DNA of 64,000 nt from Gp6-AA40 sp963741135 (lineage in GTDB: Bacteria > Acidobacteriota > Vicinamibacteria > Vicinamibacterales > UBA2999), in contig CAVUHC010000006.1 in the NCBI GenBank assembly GCA_963741135.1, positions 868,001 through 932,000 of the forward strand. Direction: 5' to 3'. The notes below the pieces were generated by a model. The model saw only the letters and a list, made by a program, of their open reading frames with translations. It searched no databases and was not told where the DNA came from. Both the position numbers and the translations under genes were made by a program. Position 1 is the stretch's first letter. Each line of letters opens with the position of its first letter. Positions 53,071 through 60,634 of the stretch are shown piece by piece.

Positions 53071-53982
53071 ATGACGACCAGACTTGCGATGTTCCTGACG
53101 ATCGTTCTGGCGCTCTCCGGCGCTGCTGCCGCGCAGGCGCCGCCCGCCAATCGGGCGCCGACCTCGGGAACCTTGAGGCAGATCATCCCCGGTCACTACG
53201 TGTATACGCAGAACAACGCGGGCAGATTGTTCAACAGCGGTGTGGTCGCCACGGGCGACGGCGTCCTGGTGTTCGACGCGTTGGATTCGGAAGCGCTCGC
53301 GCGCTCTGAGCGGCAGGCGATTGCCGATGTCATCAAACAGCCGATTCGTTACCTGGTGTCCTCGGTGTTCCACGATCCGTTCAGCAAGGGCAATCTCGCC
53401 TACGCCGATGTGTTCAAGATCGGGCACGAAAACTACCGCGCCGGCCTGCTCGACCAGATGCAACGCGGTAAATTGTCAGACGAAGAGCAGCGGACGAGGA
53501 TGCCGAACGCGACGTTTCGCGATCGCATGACGTTGTACCTTGGCGGCAAGGAGATCCAGGTCCTCAATTTCGGCAACGCGCACACGAAGGGAGACGGCGT
53601 CCTCTTCGTCCCGCAGGACCGCATCGTCTACATGAGCGAGGTGTTCTTCACCGAAGAATTTCCGAATATGGCAGGCGGCTACGGTGTTTCGTGGATTCGC
53701 GTGCTGGACGCCGTGAGGGCGCTGGACGCCGACATCTTCATACCGGGTCACGGGCCTATCCCTGAAGATCCGAAGCAGACGCGAGCCGCGCTCGACCGCA
53801 TGCGGCAGCTCCTCGTGGATGCACGAGACCGAATCCAGAATGAGATTGCGCGCGGCGCGACCGAAGATCAGGTCGTCGCGACGGTTACGCTCCAACAGTA
53901 CGAGAAGATGCAGCAGTTCGCCGGGACCAAGGAAGCTGTCGTACGGCGAATCTACAAAGAACTGAAGGGCACGCTGCCATGA
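53071..53982 (+). CDS. Secreted MBL-fold protein with altered metal motif
   Basis: 303 residues, signal peptide MTTRLAMFLTIVLALSGAAA-AQ. The metallo-beta-lactamase layout is recognisable: GVVATGDGVLVFDALDSEA, FGNAHTKGDGVLFVPQDRIVYMSEVFF, and FIPGHGPI near the end. However, the signature HxHxDH is replaced by FHDPFSKGN (residues 100-108). Only one to two of the usual ligands remain before the second half. It may be catalytically dead or use a different site. Probably co-transcribed with the M28-like gene. Confidence 0.8.
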   Translation: MTTRLAMFLTIVLALSGAAAAQAPPANRAPTSGTLRQIIPGHYVYTQNNAGRLFNSGVVATGDGVLVFDALDSEALARSERQAIADVIKQPIRYLVSSVFHDPFSKGNLAYADVFKIGHENYRAGLLDQMQRGKLSDEEQRTRMPNATFRDRMTLYLGGKEIQVLNFGNAHTKGDGVLFVPQDRIVYMSEVFFTEEFPNMAGGYGVSWIRVLDAVRALDADIFIPGHGPIPEDPKQTRAALDRMRQLLVDARDRIQNEIARGATEDQVVATVTLQQYEKMQQFAGTKEAVVRRIYKELKGTLP

Positions 53983-53995
53983 GCGTCAGTGCGCT

Positions 53996-54997
53996 TCACT
54001 TGATGCTCGTGATCCACTTCAGGATCGGGCCGGTCACACTGTCATCCGCGGTATTGGGTGACATCACTTCGGAAATGTGGCTGTGATCCTTGAACACGAG
54101 ATACGTGGAGCAGCGGCCCGCCTTGCAGAGTTGATCTCTTAGTGTCTCGGCGAACGCGATGATGCCGGGTGGATCGAGTTCCGCGGTCGTAATCAGGAAA
54201 GGCACCCGTGAGCTGACGAGGCCCGGCAGATTCGATCGAGCCAACTGCGTGGCCGCATCGGGCGGCGCCGAGGGTGGCCCTCCAGCGGCAGGCGCCGGCG
54301 CTGCTGCGGGAGCGGAGCCGGGCTGCGGTCCGCACAGCGGGATTGGACCTGTCCGTGGAGGGGCAGCCGGGAGGATATTGAACGTGGCGGCGGACATGAA
54401 GATCACCCCTTTGAGGCCCACACCTTTCGGACCGTAGAGCTCGGGACGACCGACATACGTGCCGGTCGGCACGTTGCCAGCGGACTGTGCCCACAGGAAC
54501 ACGCGCGCCGGGTCGCCCTTGTAGCGCGCGACATTCTGATCCACCCACTGGACAACCCTGGCGATGTCTTTCGCCGGATCGTCCCACGCGTTGCCAGGAC
54601 GCCGCTGCATGAGGACGCCGACCATGCCGTTCTTGACGGCCCATAGCGGGACGTTGTCGTAGAAGACCTCATTGTTGGGAACATCCAGGTGCCTGTTCCC
54701 GGGTCCGCCGGGAACGTAGATCAGCACCGGCCGAGAGCCGCCGCCCTGTTCGGATGTGAACACATCGACCACGTTCCTGGGGTCCGGTCCGGTTGAAATA
54801 TCGCGGGCAATGGATACGCCGCGGTACGGAGGCCTGGAGTGCAGCGGTAGATAGAGTTGCGCCGTTTCCTGCGGGCACACACCGCGTCCGATCGCCACGA
54901 GCTGTCTGGCGATCTGTGGAGGCACCTGCGCGTGCGCGACTGTCGCGGCCCCAATCAGCATCGCAACGATCATCGGCGTCTCTTGCTTCAGTTTCAC
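53996..54997 (-). CDS. Secreted carboxylesterase-type alpha/beta hydrolase
   Basis: 333 residues from GTG 54997 with AGGAGG upstream. Signal peptide ends AATVAHA-Q. LIYVPGGPGNRHLDVP holds the oxyanion loop, FLWAQSAGNVPTGTYVG the nucleophile elbow (first Gly replaced by Ala), and FKDHSHISEV the catalytic His. An Ala/Pro-rich insert (GSAPAAAPAPAAGGPPSAPP) lies before the acid strand. Family: carboxylesterase/BD-FAE-like. Convergent to the MBL gene (13 bp). Confidence 0.8.
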   Translation of the reverse strand: MKLKQETPMIVAMLIGAATVAHAQVPPQIARQLVAIGRGVCPQETAQLYLPLHSRPPYRGVSIARDISTGPDPRNVVDVFTSEQGGGSRPVLIYVPGGPGNRHLDVPNNEVFYDNVPLWAVKNGMVGVLMQRRPGNAWDDPAKDIARVVQWVDQNVARYKGDPARVFLWAQSAGNVPTGTYVGRPELYGPKGVGLKGVIFMSAATFNILPAAPPRTGPIPLCGPQPGSAPAAAPAPAAGGPPSAPPDAATQLARSNLPGLVSSRVPFLITTAELDPPGIIAFAETLRDQLCKAGRCSTYLVFKDHSHISEVMSPNTADDSVTGPILKWITSIK

Positions 54998-55027
54998 GTG
55001 ACCCTCCTACTCAGAACATCGCGCCAC

Positions 55028-56926
55028 TTATTTCTCCACGATCGGCAGCCACACCGCGCTGGCGGTCATCGAGTTGCGGTAGATGCTCTGCGTGGCCTTC
55101 TTGTAGTCGTTCGGTTTGGTGTTGAAGATGTTGGGGACGAAGGTCTGTGGGTTGCGGTCGTAGAGGGGAAACAGGGTCGACTGGACCTGGACCATGATCC
55201 TGTGGCCCTTCTGGAAGACGTGGTCGACGTTGGGCAGGCCGAACTTGTAGTTCTCGACCTTACCGGCCGTCAGCGCGTGCGGCTTGTCGAAGCCGCCGAC
55301 ATAGCGGGCGCGGAAGATCTCGAAGCCGATGCCCATCTGCACGCCGGCCATGTCCAAACGGTAGGTCTCCTCGTCGGGGTAGGCGTCGATCAGCTTCACG
55401 ACGAAATCGGAATCCGTGCCTGAGGTGGCGGCAAAGAGATCGACTTGCGGCGCGCCCATGATGTGGACGTCGCGGGCGAGCGGCGCGGTTTCGTATTCGA
55501 GCACGTCGGGGCGGCCGGAGACGAAGCGCTGGTCGTTGATCAGCCAGGGACGCCAGACGTTCGGATCGCGCATGTGGACCGGGCGCGGGACGAAGGGAAC
55601 CGGCTTCATCGGATCCGAAACATAGTCGTCACGGTCATCGTTCGACGCCGAGGCAGGCTTGTCGAATGACAGCTTGAAGTCGGCGCCGAGATAGAGCGGC
55701 GTCGCCTTGCCCATCGGCCATGCTCGCGACTCGTCCCATTTGTTGACGCCCGTGGCGTAGGTGAGCACGGGCGGCGTCTTCGGGTCGGGCGCGTCCTTCA
55801 GGTAGTGGTCCAGAAAGGGCTTCATGTAGCGAACGCGGAAGTCGAGCGCGGTGTCGCCAGGCAGCTTCAGCGGGCCAAGTTGCGAGCCGTCAGCGTTGAC
55901 GCCGGAATGACGCCAGGGGCCGATGACCAAGTACAGCTTGTCGTTGTTGACGTCCTTGGGCTCGAGCGTTTGGTAGACCTTGGGTGCGCCGTACGAGTCC
56001 TCCTGGTCCCACTGGCCGACGACCAGCATTGTGGGAATGGTGAGCGGCTTCGCAGCGACCCACTTGTCGACGGCCTGCAGCGACCAGAAATCGGTGTAGG
56101 CGGGGTTCTGCATCAACTTCTGCACGAAGGGATAGCTGTCGAGGCCCCACCTGCGAGCGTAGTCGCCGGCCGAACCCGTCCTGAGGAACGTCACGTAATC
56201 GTCGCCGGTGCCACTGGCGACGTCGTCATTGTCGCCGGCATTGGTGGTCATGCTGGTGACGTAGTCGAAATTGGGCTGGCGGAAGGCGCCGTTGTGGAAC
56301 CAGTCGTCGCCCATCCAGCCGTCGACCATCGGGCTCTGTGGCACGGACGCTTTCAGCGCCGGGTGCGGATCGATGGTGGCGACGAGGGCGGTGAAGCCGA
56401 CATAGGACGAGCCGGTGATGCCGACCTTGCCGTTCGACTCCGGCACGTTCTTCACCATCCACTCGATCGAGTCGTATGCGTCGGTGGACTCGTCCACGTC
56501 GGTCTTGTTCAGTGGGCCGCGGATAGGGCGGTTCATCACGAAGTCGCCCTCCGATTTGTTACGGCCGCGGACGTCCTGGTAGACGCGGATGTAGTTGTCG
56601 TTGGCGAACTCGGCGTCCATCAGCGGCAGGATGTCGACGATGCGCTGGCTTGGCGTGCGCGACGTGACCTTGTCGGCGTTGTAGGGCGTGCGGGTGAAAA
56701 GGATGGGAGCGTTGCTCGCGCCCTTACGCATGACGATGACGGTAAACAGCTTCTTGCCGTCGCGCATCGGGATCATCACCGTCTTGCGCACGAAGTCGGC
56801 TTCCGGGCGGGTGTAGGAGTAGGTCGGGTTCATCTCCGGCGTCATGGGGGTGACGCGGGGCGGCTGCTGCGCGACGGCGACGGCGGTCGTGGCGATGACG
56901 GCGCTGAGGGCGACAGTCCACTTCAT
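55028..56926 (-). CDS. CocE/NonD-family X-Pro peptidase-like hydrolase
   Basis: 632 residues, signal peptide MKWTVALSAVIATTAVAVA-Q. YIRVYQDVRGRNKSEGDFVM, GKVGITGSSYVGFTALVATIDPHPALKASVPQSPMVDGW (nucleophile Ser in GSSYVG), GQWDQEDSYG and IGPWRHSG are hallmark motifs of the S15 / CocE / glutaryl-7-ACA acylase group. The C-terminal jelly-roll domain is present (VHIMGAPQVDLFAATSGTDSDFVVKLIDAYPDE). It would hydrolyse X-Pro peptides or acyl amides/esters in the periplasm. Confidence 0.92.
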   Translation of the reverse strand: MKWTVALSAVIATTAVAVAQQPPRVTPMTPEMNPTYSYTRPEADFVRKTVMIPMRDGKKLFTVIVMRKGASNAPILFTRTPYNADKVTSRTPSQRIVDILPLMDAEFANDNYIRVYQDVRGRNKSEGDFVMNRPIRGPLNKTDVDESTDAYDSIEWMVKNVPESNGKVGITGSSYVGFTALVATIDPHPALKASVPQSPMVDGWMGDDWFHNGAFRQPNFDYVTSMTTNAGDNDDVASGTGDDYVTFLRTGSAGDYARRWGLDSYPFVQKLMQNPAYTDFWSLQAVDKWVAAKPLTIPTMLVVGQWDQEDSYGAPKVYQTLEPKDVNNDKLYLVIGPWRHSGVNADGSQLGPLKLPGDTALDFRVRYMKPFLDHYLKDAPDPKTPPVLTYATGVNKWDESRAWPMGKATPLYLGADFKLSFDKPASASNDDRDDYVSDPMKPVPFVPRPVHMRDPNVWRPWLINDQRFVSGRPDVLEYETAPLARDVHIMGAPQVDLFAATSGTDSDFVVKLIDAYPDEETYRLDMAGVQMGIGFEIFRARYVGGFDKPHALTAGKVENYKFGLPNVDHVFQKGHRIMVQVQSTLFPLYDRNPQTFVPNIFNTKPNDYKKATQSIYRNSMTASAVWLPIVEK

Positions 56927-56971
56927 TTCATACCTCGCAAGTCAGCGATTGCTAGCGGAACCGAGCTGGGT

Positions 56972-56985
56972 CTGCGCTAGCGCAG
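56972..56985. repeat. Perfect palindrome CTGCGCTAGCGCAG
   Basis: 14-bp perfect palindrome in the 105-bp gap upstream of the CocE gene; could be an operator half or a hairpin. The 48098 repeat also contains CTGCGCTAGAGCAG. Confidence 0.4.
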
Positions 56986-57031
56986 TTTATCCGGCCTCCA
57001 CGTTCGTTCAAGGCAGGAATGCGGGTGGGCG

Positions 57032-57371
57032 TCATTCTGACTCGCGCCTGAGCGGCCCGAAAAAGCCGATGATGCGCTCAATCTTCGCGCCATCAGGCGA
57101 GAGAAAGGCGAGGTTGAACGACATGCCACGCGAACCTGGCAATACCGTGATGTGCATCGACGTGGCTTACACGTAGAACCTTGGACCCGGGACGCCGTGC
57201 TTGCACCTTGGCGATATGGGAGAGAAGTGCTGCAGCGTCCGCAGCGTGGACAGACGGATCGGTATAGGTTGCGCCCGCTGCCCATACCGAGGCAAGCAAC
57301 TCGGCGCGATGAGCGGCATCTGGCTCAGTCCAGACTTGGCAGTAGCGATCGATGAGATCGGATAAGTCCAT
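57032..57371 (-). pseudogene. SnoaL/NTF2-like protein gene with frameshift
   Basis: First frame MDLSDLIDRYCQVWTEPDAAHRAELLASVWAAGATYTDPSVHAADAAALL ... FAWHVVQPRLSLA then stop at about 57093. The natural end LAFLSPDGAKIERIIGFFGPLRRESE is in another frame, ending at 57032. The break is near 57100-57115. The joined product (about 110 residues) is the normal size for a SnoaL-like small-molecule binding/isomerase fold. It overlaps the GNAT gene by 47 bp. Confidence 0.75.
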
Positions 57372-57876
57372 GTGCGGTCTCCACCCAATACTGACGGATC
57401 ATCTTGTCGCGCGTGCGAGAGGGAACAACAGCATCGAGGATCCCGGCATTCTTCTCGATGACTCGGACGGACGCTTTGTTGTCCACATCGCACGTGATGC
57501 GAACTCGAGCGATTCCCATCGCGGCCGCCCGTTCCTTCGTCAGTGAGAGCAAGGTGGTTCCAAAACCGCGCCCTCGCGCAGAAGGACGAATGTCGTACCC
57601 GACATGACCGCCCTCGTACGTCAGCTCTGGTGTCAGCCAATGGCGAAGCCTGCTGCATCCTAGGAGTCGCCCATCAGAGACAAGCCAGAACTGTGAAGCG
57701 GGAACCCTTCCGGGCGCCAGCGCTCGCTCTTGCTCTTCCGAGGCGATTCGCCGAAGAAAGCCCTCGAAATCTTGAGATGCGGGCACGTATCGCGACTCGC
57801 CGTGTGAGGCGAAGTCCGCTGCCATATCGAGAAACTCAGCGCGAAGGTCTGCGGATGGAGCTTCGAGTTTCAGCAT
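57325..57876 (-). CDS. GNAT-family N-acetyltransferase
   Basis: 183 residues. YDIRPSARGRGFGTTLLSLTKERAAAMGIARVRITCDVDNKASVRVIEKNAG contains motif A (R-x-x-G-x-G/A: RGRGFG) and motif B of acetyltransferases. ASQFWLVSDGRLLGCSRLRHWLTPEL resembles the predicted acetyltransferase YitI/ElaA-like group. Substrate unknown. It overlaps the end of the SnoaL-like gene, which suggests a two-gene unit on the - strand. Confidence 0.88.
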   Translation of the reverse strand: MLKLEAPSADLRAEFLDMAADFASHGESRYVPASQDFEGFLRRIASEEQERALAPGRVPASQFWLVSDGRLLGCSRLRHWLTPELTYEGGHVGYDIRPSARGRGFGTTLLSLTKERAAAMGIARVRITCDVDNKASVRVIEKNAGILDAVVPSRTRDKMIRQYWVETAHGLIRSHRSLLPSLD

Positions 57877-57892
57877 GGGATCGCGCGGCGGC

Positions 57893-57974
57893 GCGGCTTA
57901 CCACGCCGAAGCGTCTCGCGAAGGCGGGAGTTGGAGGCCGAGCGCCAGACATACCCGCGTCCGCTCCCGCAAAC
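57893..57974. repeat. Interspersed repeat, short copy
   Basis: GCGCGGCTTACCACGCCGAA through GTCTCGCGAAGGCGGGAGTT to CCCGCGTCCGCTCCCGCAAA. It matches 48175-48262. It lies just upstream of the GNAT start. Confidence 0.65.
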
Positions 57975-58014
57975 ACTGTTGCCGTTGGCGATTCGCGCGT
58001 CAAATCTGAAAAGG

Positions 58015-58330
58015 TCATGTCAGCGGGCGCGATTCGCGGCGAATGGCGAAAAAAATCGTCCCGGTGCTCCGTGAAGTCGGCGAATCGGCCGTGAACGACG
58101 GTAACTAAGACCTGTGATCGCGTCGGATGGAGAAAACGCCGCGGAAATGACTCGTGTGCGCGCCGAAACGGACGCCGATGACGCCGACTCAGAAGGAAAA
58201 GTCATCGAAGGGACCGGAAATGACCGCGAATGGAAAAAATGCGCGGTCACGAGCCCGCTGAGCACCGCACATGGAGAGTGATCACCGCGGATGAACCGGT
58301 GATCACCGTACTGAACCGGGATCGCGGCGA
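58015..58330. mobile_element. Possible remnant of an IS21-type element end
   Basis: No gene, but a field of direct repeats: CGCGAATGG-GAAAAAA, ACCGGAAATGACCGCGAATG and the pair GTGATCACC (58278 and 58301 areas) with GAACCGG. Multiple short repeats with GGTGATCAC/CCGGAA units are, from memory, typical of the ends of IS21-family elements. No istA or istB sequence is visible, so at most one end remains. The left part of this stretch is read as the tail of the membrane protein gene. Confidence 0.35.
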
Positions 58331-59080
58331 ATGGAAGAAATAGCTAATCAGCCACTTCGCAAACGACTGCCAGGTCTCGGTGCCACCGATGACAATGCGC
58401 AGTACCTGAGATGCAACCAGGAACAGGCCTCCCCAGATCGTGGCCGGATGAAAACGACCTCGCGTTGTGCGGTCATAGGCGAGCATCGCCAGCACGAACA
58501 AATCGGAGAGGCCGAAGTACGCCAACGGCCCGTACGGCGCAAAAACCGCCCATCGGGCAATTCCGGCTGGTGTCAATTCCAACGTGCCGATCAGCATCAG
58601 CCGCTTGTGGATGTCGGCCTTCCGCCGCCACCAGAGCGCCGCGCCGATCAGCGACGGAAACACGATCACCGTTGAAAACGGCACGATGAGGAAAACAAGC
58701 GGCGGCACGCCCGGAGGTCCGACGTTGCGCCTGCCCAGATCGATCGTGACAAGGAACGCCATCACCGTCATGGCGGCGGCGAGCACCCCGCCGACCACGC
58801 CGAGCCGGCGGTGCACGTCTGTGCGCCGCACCGCGACCAGCGCCGGCTGCACGATCAGGAGCAGCATCCAGCACGTGAACAGGAACCCATGCAGGTGGTA
58901 CACGGGTCTGAGTGCCGGAGTGCCGAACGCGGATTTCAGATAATACGTGGGCGCAAAACCGACAAAAATCGCGACTGCCATGGCGATGGGCAGGACTGCA
59001 TAAAACACGCGGTCGCGTCGCCAACGCGCCTTGGGAGACGTTGGCAGCGCGACGCCGACACCGCTCACAGTCGTGTTCAT
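58247..59080 (-). CDS. Multi-pass membrane protein, paralogue of 44602
   Basis: 277 residues, about seven helices (VFYAVLPIAMAVAIFVGFAPTYYL, VYHLHGFLFTCWMLLLIVQPALVAV and others), sharing HRRLGVVG and IHKRLMLIG with the gene at 44602. The paralogue ends at the equivalent of TWQSFAKWLIS; here another 31 residues follow (YFFHSPRSRFSTVITGSSAV onward) that are encoded by the repeat field 58247-58330. The original stop has apparently been lost by insertion. The core is intact. Confidence 0.75.
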   Translation of the reverse strand: MNTTVSGVGVALPTSPKARWRRDRVFYAVLPIAMAVAIFVGFAPTYYLKSAFGTPALRPVYHLHGFLFTCWMLLLIVQPALVAVRRTDVHRRLGVVGGVLAAAMTVMAFLVTIDLGRRNVGPPGVPPLVFLIVPFSTVIVFPSLIGAALWWRRKADIHKRLMLIGTLELTPAGIARWAVFAPYGPLAYFGLSDLFVLAMLAYDRTTRGRFHPATIWGGLFLVASQVLRIVIGGTETWQSFAKWLISYFFHSPRSRFSTVITGSSAVITLHVRCSAGS

Positions 59081-59164
59081 AGGTGCGGGAGTTTACTACC
59101 AGAGCGGTCCTAGGCGCTCCTGCGAACCGTTACGCTGTTCCACGCTGACGAACACGCATCGCGC

Positions 59165-59557
59165 CTACGGTTGCAGCGGACCGAACCGATTCTTCGCGTA
59201 CTCGTGATACCGAAAAAATATTTCCTCGTCCTTCGCGATTGGCCGAAGCACTTTCAGGTAAACGTCCTGGCCTTCGATGACCTTTTCAACGTTTGCATCC
59301 TCGCGATGATTGACCATCGCACACCAGCCCGTAGGAATGAGGAGACGTTCGCCCACCCGCACTTTGTACGGATCGGCATACCTGGTGCATCGATCGGACA
59401 GGGAATTCGCCGCAATCAATACGCCGACGACTCGCAAGCGATCGCCTCGAACCAGTGAGACGGATGCGAACAAACCCTCCCCGGCTTCTGGAATCGTGGA
59501 TTGCCGAACGTAGAACCGCTGATCTGTTTCCATCATGGTCGTCAAGCCTTCCTTCAT
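59165..59557 (-). CDS. SET domain-containing protein
   Basis: 130 residues. RQSTIPEAGEGLFASVSLVRGD, CAMVNHREDANVEKVI and AKDEEIFFRYHEYAKNRF correspond to the SET motifs (GxG, NHS/NHR, EEIFFxY). Short bacterial SET proteins are putative lysine methyltransferases; the substrate here is unknown. Internal starts (MMETDQRF) are possible. Single gene between convergent/divergent neighbours. Confidence 0.82.
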   Translation of the reverse strand: MKEGLTTMMETDQRFYVRQSTIPEAGEGLFASVSLVRGDRLRVVGVLIAANSLSDRCTRYADPYKVRVGERLLIPTGWCAMVNHREDANVEKVIEGQDVYLKVLRPIAKDEEIFFRYHEYAKNRFGPLQP

Positions 59558-59634
59558 ATAATCCCAGGATTGAAGCGGAGAGCAGTCAGGTCTTCGCAGC
59601 CGGCGTTTCGTTTTCGCGTTAGAGGAGTTTCATC

Positions 59635-60592
59635 ATGCGACTGATCACGATCGTTGCGCTCGCGACCTCGCTTTGTGTGCGTCCGCGCTGCAGGTGCGGA
59701 GGCACAGACGTGGAACCCGCCGGCTGACAGCGCGCGCTGTCCGTCGAAGTGGGGCGCCGGCGACCAGCGCGGCGCCGGGAATCACATGAAGCCTGAGACG
59801 GTGCTCCGCGCGACGCGTCTCATCAAGACGGGGCAGGTGTTCGAGCTGGGACGACGGCTCGAGCAAAGCATGCCGCTGCAAGCGACTCGCACGTTCGAGC
59901 TGCATACGAAACGGACCGCGCCGCTTGCCGGATCGAACCGTCGCGGCAGCAACGAGGAGGTCGTGCTGGCGGAAATCGGCCAGGTGGGCACGCAGTTCGA
60001 CGTCTTCGCGCACCAGACGATTGGCGACAGTCTCTACAACTGCTTCAAGCTTGATGACATCGCGACCCGCAACGGCTTCTCGAAGCTCGGCATCGAGAAC
60101 ATCGGCGCGCTGATGACGCGCGGCGTACTTCTCGACATCGCGGCGCTGAAAGGCGTCGAGATGCTGCCCGACTCGTACGAGATTACCGTGGCGGACTTAC
60201 AGCAGGCGCTGCAACGGCAGCAGCTCACGCTGCAGCCTGGAGACGCGGTGGTCCTTCACACGGGGTGGGGCCGCCTCTGGGGTAAAGAGAACGACCGCTA
60301 CATGAGGACGAATCCGGGCATCGACGTGGCGGCGTCCGAATGGCTCGCCCGACAGGATCCGATGCTGATTGGCGCCGACACCGCACCGATCAACGTGACA
60401 CCGAGCCCCGACCCGAAGCTGTCGAACCCGGTGCATCAAATCGCGCTGGTGGTGAACGGGATCTTTCTACTGGAGAACCTGAGGCTCGATGAGCTCGCCG
60501 CTCAGCGGGCGTACGAGTTCGCGTTGATCGTCGAGCCACTGAAGCTGGTGGGCGCCACCGGTTCCACCGTCGCCCCGATCGCGGTGCGGTAG
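59635..60592 (+). pseudogene. Cyclase-family protein with frameshift in the signal peptide
   Basis: ATG 59635 (TTAGAGGAGTTTCATC upstream) starts a signal peptide MRLITIVALATSL. The main frame begins after about 59675 and reads VCVRAAGAEAQTWNPPADSARCPSKWGAGDQRGAGNHM onward. Removing one base from CTTTGTGTGCG restores a normal signal with cleavage AEA-Q. The body has VGTQFDVFAHQTIGD, HTGWGRLWGKENDRY, IGADTAPINV and PVHQIALVVNGIFLLENL, typical of kynurenine-formamidase-like cyclases. The classic H-x-G-T-H-x-D-x-x-x-H is here G-T-Q-F-D-V-F-A-H. The protein could still be made from an internal start, but without export. Confidence 0.75.
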
Positions 60593-60634
60593 CCGTTGGT
60601 CACCTCGAGAATCCGCTGATGCGATGATCGGAAG

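Noticed and set aside
51183..53186. 667-codon - strand frame opposite the M28-like gene
   Set aside because: Shadow of the + strand gene, with no recognisable motifs.
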